Origin: Acidilobaceae archaeon
Lineage (GTDB): Archaea; Thermoproteota; Thermoprotei_A; Sulfolobales; Acidilobaceae
Reading direction: 5' to 3'
Length of the DNA stretch: 64,000 nt
Assembly (NCBI GenBank): GCA_025058835.1
Contig: JANXEI010000002.1
Coordinates: 420,000-483,999, forward strand
The notes beneath the pieces are model-generated. The model had not been told where the DNA came from and made no database searches. It saw only the letters and a program-made list of their open reading frames with translations. Positions 25,165 to 33,651 of the stretch are shown one piece after another. Numbering within the stretch: position 1 is the first letter of the stretch; every line of letters starts with the position of its first letter. The translations under genes were made by a program, and so were the position numbers.

Positions 25165-25391
25165 GTTACATATCAAATTCTCTCCCCTAAGGAGGCGAGA
25201 GCATCCCTCCAGAGTTGCCAGAGGCCGCAAAGTCCTCCCGACTTGCCCCGCGGCAGTTCTGCGGACGGGGGGCCTGAGGGAAATCGTTGGGCCCGATAGG
25301 AGGATGGCAGCACAGACCTTTCCAGGCTCACTCTCGGCAGGATTCGGAGCCCCAGAAAGAGAGGAATTCTCGAAGGATGTGGAAGGCCCTC
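25165..25391 (+). other. non-coding stretch; possible structured RNA
   Basis: 227 bases between the sdh promoter and the 3' end of the next gene. Frames here have no recognisable protein features. Several short self-complementary segments occur: CTCTC/GAGAG near 25179-25200, GGCC flanking CCCCG...CGGGG in 25220-25272, and CATCC near 25202 with GGATG near 25376. It could encode a small RNA of about 200 nt reading rightward, but no known RNA family (RNase P, SRP, H/ACA) could be matched with confidence. Confidence 0.25.
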
Positions 25392-26804
25392 TCAGCTCGC
25401 TGCTTTCCTCTGCGCCTCTTCAAGCAGCGGTCTCAGCTGTCTCAACGCCTCCTCCTTCCCTTTCTCGTTGTAGATACTTATCATAGCGGATAAGGCCTCC
25501 CTCAAAGGCCCCCAGACCTTGGCCATCTTCGTGGACTTGGGCAAGAGGGCTCCGTTAGCTACAGCGCTCAATGCTCCTGCCACTGCGGAGTACTTCTCGG
25601 CGTTCTTCCTCACGAAATCAATCGCGCTGAGCTTCACGGGCACGAGCCTTGCCTCCTCCACTAACGTCTTCGCGACGTTATCGTTCAGAGTGAACCAGAG
25701 GACGAAGAGCAGGCTCGCGTAGAGCCTGTCCTTGTCGCTCTCTGCAGCCTTCGTTACCCACATGAGCCTAACGGCCGAGAACGGCCTAGGCGTCTTCCCC
25801 TCTATCTCTGGGACAGGGCCCACGAGGATGTTCCTGACCTTTTCGCCTATCCTGAGGACGTTCCAAGAGCCTGTGATTATGCACGGGGCTCTGCCCTCCT
25901 CGAAGAGGGACAGCTGCGCCTCGTGTCCTACGTCGCGCGTAAACATGTAGGGGAGGACGTGGGAGAGGAGGAAGAAGCCTGTCACGGTGCCAGGACTGTT
26001 GAGCCCTAGCTGGTCCTTCTCCTCGTCGTAGTAGAAGCCGCCGAAGGCCGTAACGATTGGGTAGACATGGTAGGGATCGACCTGCCAGGCTAGCCCATAA
26101 GTCCCCCTCTCAGGCTTGTGATATCTAGCCATAATTTCCTCCAGCTGCGAGAACCTCTGCGGCAAGACCCCTCCTGTAAGGTCGGCATTGCAGATCAGCA
26201 CAGTGCTCTCCGCCGCCCAGGGTAGGCCGTAGAGCTCTTGCTTATAGATCCCTGCGCTATAGGCAAAGGGAGCGTACTGCGCTCTCAGGTCCTCCAACGT
26301 CTCCCTCGGGAGCACCTGCGAGAGGGAGACGATGAGGGCTCCCTCAGCGAGCTCCCCCGTCCAGTTGTGGGTCCACGACAAGACATGGGCTGAGTTCTCT
26401 GCGTCTCTTATGCTTGCCCTCAGCACCTCTTTCATGTTAGCAGCTGCTCCCCGATGGTTTACCTTTATGCCAGGATACTCCCTTCCGAACTGAGAAATTA
26501 TGCTGTTGAAAGCCATCGCCTCGAGAGGCGTGAGGGAGGTCCACACGTTTATGCTGACGCTCACCTCTCCCCTCTTCGCCTTCTCTGCAAATGTCTTCAG
26601 GTCCACCGGCACGCGGATCTGAGATGTGCCGATCTGCAGCGAGTCCAAAACAGCAGAGGGGGGCGTTACAGGTGGCATAGTAGGTACGGTCTCCTCTGGC
26701 AGAACGTAGGGCAGGAGGGCGCCCCCTATGGTCAATATGATGAATAGAGCAAGGAGTGGAGCGACAGTCCTAAGTATCGAGCTCCCCTTGCCTACCTCGC
26801 TCAC
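25392..26804 (-). CDS. extracellular solute-binding protein, family 1 (sugar type)
   Basis: A 470-residue binding protein. An N-terminal membrane segment (residues 12-33) is followed by a Thr/Pro linker and a two-lobed domain of the MalE-like family: VSINVWTSLTPLEAMAFNSI, IISQFGREYPGIKVNHRG, YAPFAYSAGIYKQELYGLPW and GRAPCIITGSWN are in the expected order. It would be anchored outside the membrane and bind sugars or oligosaccharides. No ABC permease or ATPase gene lies nearby, so it is an orphan that must use a transporter encoded elsewhere. GTG start. Confidence 0.82.
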   Translation of the reverse strand: MSEVGKGSSILRTVAPLLALFIILTIGGALLPYVLPEETVPTMPPVTPPSAVLDSLQIGTSQIRVPVDLKTFAEKAKRGEVSVSINVWTSLTPLEAMAFNSIISQFGREYPGIKVNHRGAAANMKEVLRASIRDAENSAHVLSWTHNWTGELAEGALIVSLSQVLPRETLEDLRAQYAPFAYSAGIYKQELYGLPWAAESTVLICNADLTGGVLPQRFSQLEEIMARYHKPERGTYGLAWQVDPYHVYPIVTAFGGFYYDEEKDQLGLNSPGTVTGFFLLSHVLPYMFTRDVGHEAQLSLFEEGRAPCIITGSWNVLRIGEKVRNILVGPVPEIEGKTPRPFSAVRLMWVTKAAESDKDRLYASLLFVLWFTLNDNVAKTLVEEARLVPVKLSAIDFVRKNAEKYSAVAGALSAVANGALLPKSTKMAKVWGPLREALSAMISIYNEKGKEEALRQLRPLLEEAQRKAAS

Positions 26805-26836
26805 CGAGGTTACCCTCCTACCCTCCCCAGCAAAAG

Positions 26837-26962
26837 TTAAATGGAGGAAATCGCGTGAGGAGCCCTCCCGTTGTTACATCTTAGAAGAGCGTTTGCCCGA
26901 CGAGGGCAGAGCTTAGAGGGGTCCTCTAGCTCTACGCCTGAGCCCCTTGCCGTAACGAGCAT
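26837..26962 (-). CDS. possible 41-residue protein after the PurM-like gene
   Basis: The frame that follows the PurM-like gene's stop reads KVQLELSGGMLVTARGSGVE, then LEDPSKLCPRRANALLRCN, a credible beta-rich small domain and not random-looking sequence. The only standard start is ATG 26962; the coding-like sequence begins ten residues earlier, just after an in-frame TAG, so the gene may use an unusual start or be a decayed remnant. Function unknown. It would lie directly behind the PurM-like gene on the same strand. Confidence 0.3.
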   Translation of the reverse strand: MLVTARGSGVELEDPSKLCPRRANALLRCNNGRAPHAISSI

Positions 26963-26995
26963 GCCTCCAGAGAGCTCTAGCTGGACTTTCCCCTA

Positions 26996-27913
26996 TCAAG
27001 GGGGCAGGGGGCTCCAGCCGAGGGGAGGGACCTCCTTCCCCTTGAACTCCACGCCCCTCCCCTCCCTCAGCTCCCCCACAACCGCGCAGGGTATTCTCCT
27101 CTTTTTGCAATGGGCAAGAATGCACTCCGCCGCCTCCCTGCCCGCTGCGACAGCTAGGGTGTAGTCCTCCCAGCTCTGCAACAGGAGCTCTTCCGATGCT
27201 CCTACCCTGCCTAACGCCTCCAGCGCCTCGTTAGCTGCAAGGTATGACTCCAGCCCCACCCTGACCTCGCTGGCAAGGGAGAGCTGGTACAGAGAGGCCG
27301 CCCAGCCGTCGCTGTTGTCTATGGCAGCCGCTGCTCCACACTCTGCCAACTTGTGCCCGATTTCCAGGGGAGGCCTGGGCCTCCTCGAGTACTCCAAGCT
27401 CTCCGGGAACTCTGCCACCTCCAGTTTTCCCTCAAAGGCCAGGGTCGCTACTAGCCCATAGCCCAAAAGGCCCACCTGAATTAGCAAGTCCCCCGGCCTC
27501 GCGTTCCCCCTCCCCACAGGCCTAAGGGTGAAGCCGAGAGCTGCCACGTCAATCCAGCTGTCGCCCCTTGCTCTGTTAGTGTCTGACTTCAGCACCGAGA
27601 CCTGAGCCCACCTGGCCGCCTCCCCTACCCCTCTCGCCACCTCCTCCATCACCTGGATGGAGGGAGCCCCTACGCTGTATGCTATGGCAGCCGGCTTCCC
27701 CCCGCTTGCCGCTATGTCAGACAGGGCTGCAACGGTGGCCTTCCAACCCCAGTCGCTCCAGGACATCCACGGCAGCCTTGAGTCCTGGGCTGAGTATCCA
27801 TCTATGTTGAGCAGCAGGCCGTCGAAGGGCGAGGCATCTATGTCGAGAACGTGTAGAGAGCCGGAAAGCTCCGCTAGCCTCTTCAGCAGGCCTAGCCACT
27901 CCTCGAAGCTCAC
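26996..27913 (-). CDS. PurM/ThiL-superfamily (AIR synthase-related) protein
   Basis: A 305-residue protein of the AIR synthase/ThiL/HypE/SelD superfamily. The N-terminal half has LHVLDIDASPFDGLLLNIDG and WGWKATVAALSDIAASGGKP, the metal- and ATP-binding stretch resembling ThiL. The C-terminal half has AAAIDNSDGWAASLYQLS, matching the ThiL DxSDG motif. Members phosphorylate thiamine phosphate or similar small substrates. The ThiL GDDAA hallmark is not intact, so a different phosphate acceptor is possible. GTG start; divergent from the FBP aldolase/phosphatase gene with 68 nt between. Confidence 0.75.
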   Translation of the reverse strand: MSFEEWLGLLKRLAELSGSLHVLDIDASPFDGLLLNIDGYSAQDSRLPWMSWSDWGWKATVAALSDIAASGGKPAAIAYSVGAPSIQVMEEVARGVGEAARWAQVSVLKSDTNRARGDSWIDVAALGFTLRPVGRGNARPGDLLIQVGLLGYGLVATLAFEGKLEVAEFPESLEYSRRPRPPLEIGHKLAECGAAAAIDNSDGWAASLYQLSLASEVRVGLESYLAANEALEALGRVGASEELLLQSWEDYTLAVAAGREAAECILAHCKKRRIPCAVVGELREGRGVEFKGKEVPPLGWSPLPP

Positions 27914-27981
27914 GAAGATCTCCGCCCCTATTTTCTCTGAGCTTTTTAGGCTAGCTGTGAACTTGCGAGCCGGTGCTCAGG

Positions 27982-29139
27982 ATGTCAGTGAAAACCACCA
28001 TTAGCGTTATAAAGGCAGACATCGGGAGCTTAGCAGGCCATCACCGCGTTCATCCCGACACGATCCTTGCAGCCAGCAGGGTGCTGGCGGAGGCGAAGAG
28101 GAACGGGATCATAAAGAGTTTTTACGTGACCAACGCGGGCGACGACCTCCAGCTCATCATGACCCATCACCGAGGAGTTGATAACCAGGAGGTCCACTCC
28201 GTGGCTTGGAACGCTTTCAAGGAGGCCACCAAAGTTGCAAAGGAGCTCGGGCTCTATGCAGCTGGCCAGGACCTGCTCAGCGATGCCTTCAGTGGGAACG
28301 TAAGGGGCATGGGGCCTGGAGTGGCTGAAATGGAGATAGTCGAGAGGCCCTCGGAGCCCATAGTTATATTCATGGCAGACAAGACAGAGCCGGGAGCGTT
28401 TAACCTGCCCCTCTTCAGGATCTTTGCTGACCCCTTCAACACTGCGGGCCTCGTCATAGACCCCAGGCTGCACAACGGCTTCACCTTCGAGGTGCTCGAC
28501 GTATACGAGGGCAGGGCTGTAGAGCTAAACGCTCCTGACGAGATGTACGACATCCTTGCCCTCATAGGCACCCCCGGGAGGTACGTGATAAGGAGGGTCT
28601 ACAGGAGGCCTGACAGGGAGATAGGCGCGGTGGTGAGCATAGAGAGGCTTAGCCTCATAGCTGGGAGGTACGTGGGGAAGGACGATCCTGTAATGATCGT
28701 GAGGGCCCAGAGCGGTTTCCCAGCAGTGGGGGAGGTGCTCGAGCCCTTCAGCTTCCCGCACCTGGTGGCAGGGTGGATGAGGGGGAGCCACCACGGGCCC
28801 CTCATGCCGGTAGGGCTGAGGGACTCGAAGGTGAGTAGGTTCGACGGGCCGCCTAGGGTAGTAGCCCTCGGCTTCCAGGTGAAGAACGGCGAGCTCATAG
28901 GCCCGGCAGACCTCTTCGATGACCCAGCATTTGACGAGAGCAGGAGGGTTGCGCAGCAGATCGCGGACTACCTGAGGAGGCACGGGCCCTTCATGCCTCA
29001 CAGGCTAGGGCCGGAGGAGATGGAGTACACCACCTTGCCTGAGGTCATGAAGAAGCTCTCAAGCAGGTTCGTGCAGGCAGAGATGGGATATAAGCCCGTC
29101 GTTAAGAGATCGGAGGAGCTGAGCGGAGAGCACGACTAG
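27982..29139 (+). CDS. fbp: fructose-1,6-bisphosphate aldolase/phosphatase (bifunctional, type V)
   Basis: A 385-residue archaeal FBPA/P that follows the Sulfolobus enzyme almost colinearly: KTTISVIKADIGSLAGHH at the start with the first metal-binding Asp, GDDLQLIMTH, LLSDAFSGNVRGMGPGVAEM, IFMADKTEPGAFNLPLFRIF, RYVGKDDPVMIVR with the Schiff-base Lys, and MRGSHHGPLMPV. One protein condenses triose phosphates and removes phosphate to give fructose-6-phosphate, the unidirectional step of archaeal gluconeogenesis. ATG 27982 is chosen to match the family N-terminus; GTG 27973 adds three residues. A tRNA gene begins two bases after its stop codon. Confidence 0.97.
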   Translation: MSVKTTISVIKADIGSLAGHHRVHPDTILAASRVLAEAKRNGIIKSFYVTNAGDDLQLIMTHHRGVDNQEVHSVAWNAFKEATKVAKELGLYAAGQDLLSDAFSGNVRGMGPGVAEMEIVERPSEPIVIFMADKTEPGAFNLPLFRIFADPFNTAGLVIDPRLHNGFTFEVLDVYEGRAVELNAPDEMYDILALIGTPGRYVIRRVYRRPDREIGAVVSIERLSLIAGRYVGKDDPVMIVRAQSGFPAVGEVLEPFSFPHLVAGWMRGSHHGPLMPVGLRDSKVSRFDGPPRVVALGFQVKNGELIGPADLFDDPAFDESRRVAQQIADYLRRHGPFMPHRLGPEEMEYTTLPEVMKKLSSRFVQAEMGYKPVVKRSEELSGEHD

Positions 29140-29140
29140 G

Positions 29141-29216
29141 GGGCCCGTAGCTCAGCCAGGACTAGAGCGCCGGCCTCCGGAGCCGGAGGTCCCGGGTTCA
29201 AATCCCGGCGGGCCCG
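29141..29216 (+). tRNA. tRNA-Arg (anticodon CCG)
   Basis: Complete cloverleaf of 76 nt. The acceptor stem GGGCCCG pairs with CGGGCCC, the D-arm is GCTC/GAGC, the anticodon stem CCGGC/GCCGG has loop CTCCGGA with anticodon CCG at positions 34-36, and the T-arm CCGGG/CCCGG has loop TTCAAAT. The discriminator base is G and no CCA is encoded. No intron is seen. It starts one base after the stop codon of the FBP aldolase/phosphatase gene (29137-29139), with no TATA element visible in the coding sequence before it. Confidence 0.96.
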
Positions 29217-29232
29217 TTTTTGATCTAAAAAC
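29216..29232 (+). terminator. T-rich end with short inverted repeat after tRNA-Arg
   Basis: GTTTTT GATCT AAAAAC, a perfect 6-bp inverted repeat immediately after the tRNA; the T run is the usual archaeal termination signal. Confidence 0.5.
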
Positions 29233-29286
29233 TCTATATATCTCTCTCAATTAGGAGCTCCTTTCCCCTTTTATGGGGGAGCAGAG

Positions 29287-30033
29287 ATGAGGGTGCTCCT
29301 CCTCTCCGACATCCACGGGAACCTAGAGGCCCTCCAGGCAGTCCTGGAGAGCGCAGGGAGGTACGACGAGGTGTGGGTGCTGGGAGACCTGGTTGACTAT
29401 GGCCCTAACCCTGCGGAGGTAATAGACTTGGTGAGGAGCCTCTCCCCCAGCATGGTGCTGAGGGGCAATCACGACGAGGCAGTGGGCTACGGCGTTGATT
29501 GCGGGTGCGGCGAGAAGACCCACTGGTTGAGCGTTTACTCGCGAGAGAAGTACACGCTGAAGCTAGTTACGGAGGAGCAGAGGAGGTGGCTCGCCTCCCT
29601 GCCCCTGCGGGAGGAGAGGGAGGTGGGGGGGAAGAGGCTGATGGGGGTCCACGCGAGCCCCAGGAACCCTCTCCACGACTACCTCCTCCCCACGCTCCCG
29701 CGGGAGGAGCTGAGGCGCATGCTCTCCGTAGGGGTCGGCCTGAGGTCCTCGCGCCTCGTCAACGCTAACGTAGTGGTGAGCGGTCACACGCACGTGCCAG
29801 CAGACTTCGAGCTGGAGGGGATCAGGATCATAAACCCGGGCAGCGTGGGCCAGCCGAGGGACGGAGATCCGAGGGCATCCTACGGCATCCTCGACACCGA
29901 GAGCTGGGAGTTCAAGGTGTACAGAGTGGAATATGCAAGGGACAGGACGCTGGAGAAGCTCAAGCCCTACGTGGACGATCCCAAAGTCTACGCAAAGCTG
30001 GCGGAGATACTCACTCTTGGGAGGGTTCTCTGA
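29287..30033 (+). CDS. metallophosphoesterase (YfcE/MJ0936-like)
   Basis: A 248-residue calcineurin-like phosphoesterase with all metal-binding motifs: LLSDIHGNLEAL (D-x-H), WVLGDLVDYGPNP (GDxxD), LRGNHDEAV (GNHD) and VVSGHTHVPAD (GHTH). The closing INPGSVGQPRDGDP is typical of the YfcE/MJ0936 group, which cleaves phosphodiesters with Mn or Ni; cellular substrate unknown. ATG, about 50 nt after a CTATATAT box (29234-29241). Its last 23 bases overlap the convergent truD gene. Confidence 0.9.
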   Translation: MRVLLLSDIHGNLEALQAVLESAGRYDEVWVLGDLVDYGPNPAEVIDLVRSLSPSMVLRGNHDEAVGYGVDCGCGEKTHWLSVYSREKYTLKLVTEEQRRWLASLPLREEREVGGKRLMGVHASPRNPLHDYLLPTLPREELRRMLSVGVGLRSSRLVNANVVVSGHTHVPADFELEGIRIINPGSVGQPRDGDPRASYGILDTESWEFKVYRVEYARDRTLEKLKPYVDDPKVYAKLAEILTLGRVL

Positions 30034-31030
30034 CCACCTCAGCCACCTCCCTCAGGAGGGCAGTAGCGTAGGCTCCTGGGGGGAGGCAGAGCGTAAAGGA
30101 GACCCTGTTACCCTCCCTTGCCACAGACCTTATCTGTGCTAGGTAATAGAGAGGCCTCAGCTCTCCCTTTACTCTCCTCAGCTCCCCCCTCGTAATACCC
30201 TCCTCCTCCATTACCTGCCTCACGACATCTGCCCACCTCGTGCCCTTCAGGCCCTCGTAGGGGAGCCTCACCGCAGGGAGCCTGGCTGAGGAGGAGCAAG
30301 CCCTTACCTCCAGAGCTCTCTCCCCCACCTCTGCCAGCTCTCCCTCCCTTATCACCCTCGACAGAGCCCTGTTGAAGAGGTAGGCCTGCAGGGCCTCAGA
30401 GTAGATCCTCTCCGCGCGCCGGAGGAGGAGCCAGGGATCTCTCCTCTCCCTTGCCTCCTGGAGGAGCCTCCGCTCAAAGGAGAGGCCCCTCTTGAACTCC
30501 CTCGCGAGGGCGCCCGGATCTCCCCTCGCTATAGCCAGCCCGTAGAGGTGCGTGGTCAGCCTCCTCCCGAAGCGCTGGGGGCCGTAGAAGGCCGGCACCT
30601 CCCTGATAGCCCTCAGGTTCTTCTCTAGCAGCTCCGCCCCCTCGCTCTCAAGCGCTATCCTGAACAGGTTCCCTCCGTGAGACCCCCTCTTCAACTTGGC
30701 CCCCTGCCCCACCAGCCAGGCCTTCACGCTCCCCAGATCTATGAACGAAGGGCCAGGGTAGGGGGTCGAGAGGTACTGGTAGCTTATGCTGTGCGCGTCC
30801 TTTAGCCCTGCATGGGAGCCCTTCCTGATGTACCTCGAGAGCAACCGGAGGGCCCTCTCTGTGCTGACCCCTACCTTCCTCACTAAGTACAGGTAGTGCT
30901 CCCCCTCGCCTGGGGGGCGGAGCTCCACCACCCTGAACCCTTCTGGGAGCCTCAGCACTGCCCTCGGCCGCTCGAGGGAGTAGAGCCTCGCCTCCAGCCC
31001 CATGAGGAGCTCTGATATCACGCAGCACAC
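30011..31030 (-). CDS. truD: tRNA pseudouridine synthase TruD
   Basis: A 339-residue TruD family pseudouridine synthase. The catalytic segment [16 protein letters not shown] holds the active-site Asp, and [13 protein letters not shown] is the second family motif; C-terminal [19 protein letters not shown] also matches. TruD makes pseudouridine 13 in tRNA. GTG 31030 directly follows the pth2 stop; GTG 31021 or ATG 31003 may be the real start, since the first residues (MCCVIS) are not family-like. Cotranscribed with pth2. Confidence 0.9.
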   Translation of the reverse strand: MCCVISELLMGLEARLYSLERPRAVLRLPEGFRVVELRPPGEGEHYLYLVRKVGVSTERALRLLSRYIRKGSHAGLKDAHSISYQYLSTPYPGPSFIDLGSVKAWLVGQGAKLKRGSHGGNLFRIALESEGAELLEKNLRAIREVPAFYGPQRFGRRLTTHLYGLAIARGDPGALAREFKRGLSFERRLLQEARERRDPWLLLRRAERIYSEALQAYLFNRALSRVIREGELAEVGERALEVRACSSSARLPAVRLPYEGLKGTRWADVVRQVMEEEGITRGELRRVKGELRPLYYLAQIRSVAREGNRVSFTLCLPPGAYATALLREVAEVVREPSQE

Positions 31031-31396
31031 CTAGTACAGCTTGAGGTGGCCCGTGATCTTGTCTATAACCTCCTCTGGCGCAGGGCCCACTGCCACAGCC
31101 GTGAGGGTGCCCGGCTGGAGCTGGGTCTTGCCTGCGTCCCTCACGAGGGAGGCAGGGAGCTCTGCCCTGCTTGCCTCCTCGAAGATCCTGAGCAACTCCC
31201 CCTCGCTCTCAGCCCTCAGCACCACCTTCTCCTGCCCCTCCTCCAGCCACCTCTCCAGCCACTCGTTCCATGCCCTCCTGGAGGACCTCAACGCCTTCAG
31301 CACTGCCTCCACGCTTGCATGAGCTGCCTGCGCCGCTGCCTTCCCCCTCCCCATCTCTATGTCTCTCCTCAGCACTATGACCTGCTTGTACCCCAT
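31031..31396 (-). CDS. pth2: peptidyl-tRNA hydrolase, archaeal/eukaryal type
   Basis: A 121-residue Pth2: [20 protein letters not shown] with the family Lys, [11 protein letters not shown] with the His, and [18 protein letters not shown] near the end. It releases tRNA from peptidyl-tRNA dropped by ribosomes. ATG start, leaderless by position relative to a TATA centred at 31427. First gene of a pth2-truD tRNA-related operon and divergent from the MTA phosphorylase gene. Confidence 0.95.
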   Translation of the reverse strand: MGYKQVIVLRRDIEMGRGKAAAQAAHASVEAVLKALRSSRRAWNEWLERWLEEGQEKVVLRAESEGELLRIFEEASRAELPASLVRDAGKTQLQPGTLTAVAVGPAPEEVIDKITGHLKLY

Positions 31397-31423
31397 CGCT
31401 CCCCGGGAAGAAGGGTGCTAGAC

Positions 31424-31430
31424 TTATTTA
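31424..31430. promoter_or_regulatory. TATA element shared by pth2 and mtnP
   Basis: TTATTTA on the plus strand and TAAATAA on the minus. Starts predicted 27 nt away (about 31400 and 31454) fall just before the two start codons (31396 and 31463). It is the only A/T-rich stretch in the 66-nt gap. Confidence 0.5.
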
Positions 31431-31462
31431 CTCCAGCCCCCCTCCCCGCATCGGCGAGGCGC

Positions 31463-32275
31463 ATGATCTCGGCAAAGGAGAGGGCCCACGTGGGCATCAT
31501 AGGGGGCTCGGGGCTTTACGATCCTGGCATTGTAGAGAACGCAAGGGAGGTGAAAGTAGACACCCCATATGGCAGCCCCTCCGACTACATAATAGTAGGG
31601 GAGGTCAGGGGGGTGAGGGTTGCCTTCCTCCCGCGGCACGGGAGAGGTCACAGGGTGCCCCCCCATTCCATAAACTACAGAGCCAACATATGGGCCCTCA
31701 GGTCGCTGGGGGTCAAGTGGGTCATAAGCGTTTCAGCCGTGGGGAGCCTGAGGTGGGACTACAGGCCAGGGGACTTCGTAGTTCCAGATCAGTTCATAGA
31801 CATGACCAAGAACAGGAAACATTACACGTTCTTCGACGGCCCCGTCACGGCTCACATAAGCATGGCAGATCCCTTCTGCGAGAGCCTGAGGGAGAAGCTG
31901 ACAGAGGCGGCCAAGAAGCTCGGCTTCCCCGTTCACCCTAAGGGCACCTACGTGTGCATAGAGGGCCCCAGGTTCTCCACGAGGGCAGAGAGCAGGGTCT
32001 GGAAGGAGGTGTTCGGGGCAGACATCATAGGCATGACCCTCGTCCCGGAGGTAAACCTAGCGTGCGAGGCCCAGCTGTGCTATGCAACGCTAGCCATGGT
32101 TACAGACTACGACGTGTGGGCAGAGAGGCCGGTGACGGCAGAGGAGGTGACCAAGGTCATGAGCAGCAACGTGGAGAGGGCAAGGAAAATACTCTACGAG
32201 GTCATACCCCAGCTAGGGGAGCCAGAGGAGAAGAAGTGCTCCTGCTGCAAGGCGCTGGATCATGCTATCGTCTGA
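31463..32275 (+). CDS. mtnP: S-methyl-5'-thioadenosine phosphorylase
   Basis: A 270-residue purine-nucleoside-phosphorylase-superfamily enzyme of the MTAP type: [56 protein letters not shown] and [18 protein letters not shown] are all intact. The C-terminal CSCC motif (KKCSCCKA) matches the extra disulfide-forming cysteines of hyperthermophilic MTAPs. It converts MTA, the by-product of polyamine synthesis, to adenine and methylthioribose phosphate, which fits the AdoMet-decarboxylase-type gene about 1.4 kb downstream. ATG 31463; the frame is open far upstream but that part lies antisense to pth2. Confidence 0.96.
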   Translation: MISAKERAHVGIIGGSGLYDPGIVENAREVKVDTPYGSPSDYIIVGEVRGVRVAFLPRHGRGHRVPPHSINYRANIWALRSLGVKWVISVSAVGSLRWDYRPGDFVVPDQFIDMTKNRKHYTFFDGPVTAHISMADPFCESLREKLTEAAKKLGFPVHPKGTYVCIEGPRFSTRAESRVWKEVFGADIIGMTLVPEVNLACEAQLCYATLAMVTDYDVWAERPVTAEEVTKVMSSNVERARKILYEVIPQLGEPEEKKCSCCKALDHAIV

Positions 32276-33074
32276 GCTGAGGGAGCAGTTCTCGAGGGCC
32301 CTCCAAGCGGCCAAGGCCCTGAAGATCGAGATAAGGGAGAGGGACCTCATAGTCTACTCTAGGGGCGCTGAGCCCCCTGCCTTCATAAGCTACATAGCCT
32401 CCCTCCACGCAGGCCTGGAGGTTACTGTTGCCTCCACTGCCGAGGCCTCAGTTCACATCCTGCCCTACTCAGAGCGCCCCCGAGCCTTGATCTTCTCTAC
32501 CTCGCAGAAGGACAGCAGGGCCGTCTCTGCAGCCATAACGGCCTCCCTCTCTGGCTCGCAGGCAATCCTCATAGCGCCGCCCCAGCCTCCCCTCCTCGAG
32601 GAGAGGCTGGAGGTAAGGGGCGTAGAGAGGGTGAAGCTCCCCACTGCAGCTCCAGTCATGACCTCGAGCCTCCTCGCCTTAATGAGCGCGCCCAGGCTCA
32701 TGGGCTTCAGGGATAACAGGGTGAGGGAGGAGATCGCGGCCCTCGAGAGCGCTCTGGAGTGGAGCTCGAAGGGGCTAGAGGGCCTGAGGGGAGGCTATGA
32801 CCTAATTGCTTACTCGCCCACCACAAGGGCAGGAGCCTTCTACTACCGCGATGCAACGGGCAAGAGGGAGCCAGTTCCCATCGAGGCCCTCCCAGCGCTG
32901 AGGGACGGGAGAGCCCTAGCCCTCTACTCTTCAGCAGAGGAGGGGGAGTACAGGGAGATCATGACCTCCCCCCGGAGGGCAGAGGCGGAGTTCCTCTCCA
33001 TAAACGCTGACCCTGTTATGGCAGCCCTCTACTCGGTGCTCTATGCAGCCCTCCTCGCAGGGAAGGTCATTTAG
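32262..33074 (+). CDS. unknown protein with SIS-like (sugar isomerase) fold signals
   Basis: A 270-residue protein without a name I can support. The middle part ([20 protein letters not shown], then [20 protein letters not shown] and [10 protein letters not shown]) has the alternating beta-alpha pattern and Ser/Thr-rich phosphate-binding turn of SIS-domain sugar-phosphate isomerases, in a divergent form. It overlaps mtnP by 14 nt and is followed 22 nt later by moaB, so it is probably cotranscribed with MTA phosphorylase; a role in handling the methylthioribose phosphate product is a guess from position only. Confidence 0.65.
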   Translation: MLSSELREQFSRALQAAKALKIEIRERDLIVYSRGAEPPAFISYIASLHAGLEVTVASTAEASVHILPYSERPRALIFSTSQKDSRAVSAAITASLSGSQAILIAPPQPPLLEERLEVRGVERVKLPTAAPVMTSSLLALMSAPRLMGFRDNRVREEIAALESALEWSSKGLEGLRGGYDLIAYSPTTRAGAFYYRDATGKREPVPIEALPALRDGRALALYSSAEEGEYREIMTSPRRAEAEFLSINADPVMAALYSVLYAALLAGKVI

Positions 33075-33096
33075 CCCTCCCCGAACTTTTTCGCTG

Positions 33097-33603
33097 GTGA
33101 GGGGCTTGAGGCTAGCCCTCGTGGTAACCAGCGACTCCGTGTTCAGGGGGGAGAGGAGGGACGAGATAACGCAGCTAGTGAGGGAGAGGAAGCTTTTCGA
33201 GCTCGTCTCCTCCGTCGTGGTCCCCAACCGCCTCGGGGAGATCAGGGCAGCCGTCCTGAGCGCGGCCCAGCAGGCAGAGGTGGTGCTGGTGACGGGCGGC
33301 ACAGGCCTCAGCCCGAGGGACGTCAGCATCGAGGCCGTGGAGGGCATAGCTCGCAAGAGGGTGCCTGGCCTTGGGGAAGAGCACAGGAGGAGGAGCTATT
33401 CCTTCGTAGGCCCTAGAGCTCTGGGGAGCAGGGCTGATGGTTACGTAGTGGGCAACTCCCTAGTCTTCGTCTCCCCGGGCAACCCGAGCGCTGTCAGCCT
33501 CTCCCTCGACATCCTAGCTGAGGTAGCAGAGCACCTGGTGGAGGAAATCAGAGGTACCGCTCACGGGAGGAGCGATGAGAGGAGGGGGCAGCAGAGCAGC
33601 TGA
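33097..33603 (+). CDS. moaB: molybdopterin-binding protein, MoaB/MogA type
   Basis: A 168-residue protein: LRLALVVTSDSVFRGERRDE at the start, VLVTGGTGLSPRDVSIEAV (the GGTG-x-SP-x-D motif that binds molybdopterin) and LVFVSPGNPSAVSLSLDIL. It adenylates molybdopterin for Mo or W insertion. GTG 33097 or TTG 33106; the GGTGAGGGG before the TTG would serve as its ribosome binding site, so the TTG may be the real start. The C-terminal tail is Arg- and Gly-rich. Third gene after mtnP. Confidence 0.88.
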   Translation: MRGLRLALVVTSDSVFRGERRDEITQLVRERKLFELVSSVVVPNRLGEIRAAVLSAAQQAEVVLVTGGTGLSPRDVSIEAVEGIARKRVPGLGEEHRRRSYSFVGPRALGSRADGYVVGNSLVFVSPGNPSAVSLSLDILAEVAEHLVEEIRGTAHGRSDERRGQQSS

Positions 33604-33607
33604 TATG

Positions 33608-33616
33608 TTTATTAAG
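33608..33616 (+). promoter_or_regulatory. TATA box of the AdoMet decarboxylase-type gene
   Basis: TTTATTAAG, about 40 nt before the GTG start; a GGAGGAAGG ribosome binding site lies between them. Confidence 0.55.
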
Positions 33617-33651
33617 TCAGCTTGAGAAGCAGCAATGGGTCGGAGGAAGGG

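Noticed and set aside
25165..25391. RNase P RNA (AAAGTCC near 25225 recalls conserved region I)
   Set aside because: The matching P4 strand could not be found: the ACAGA...GGCTC stretch near 25310 does not pair, and the distance is too short for a full-size molecule.
31046..31462. N-terminal extension of MTA phosphorylase
   Set aside because: It is antisense to pth2 and low in complexity; the family N-terminus is at ATG 31463.
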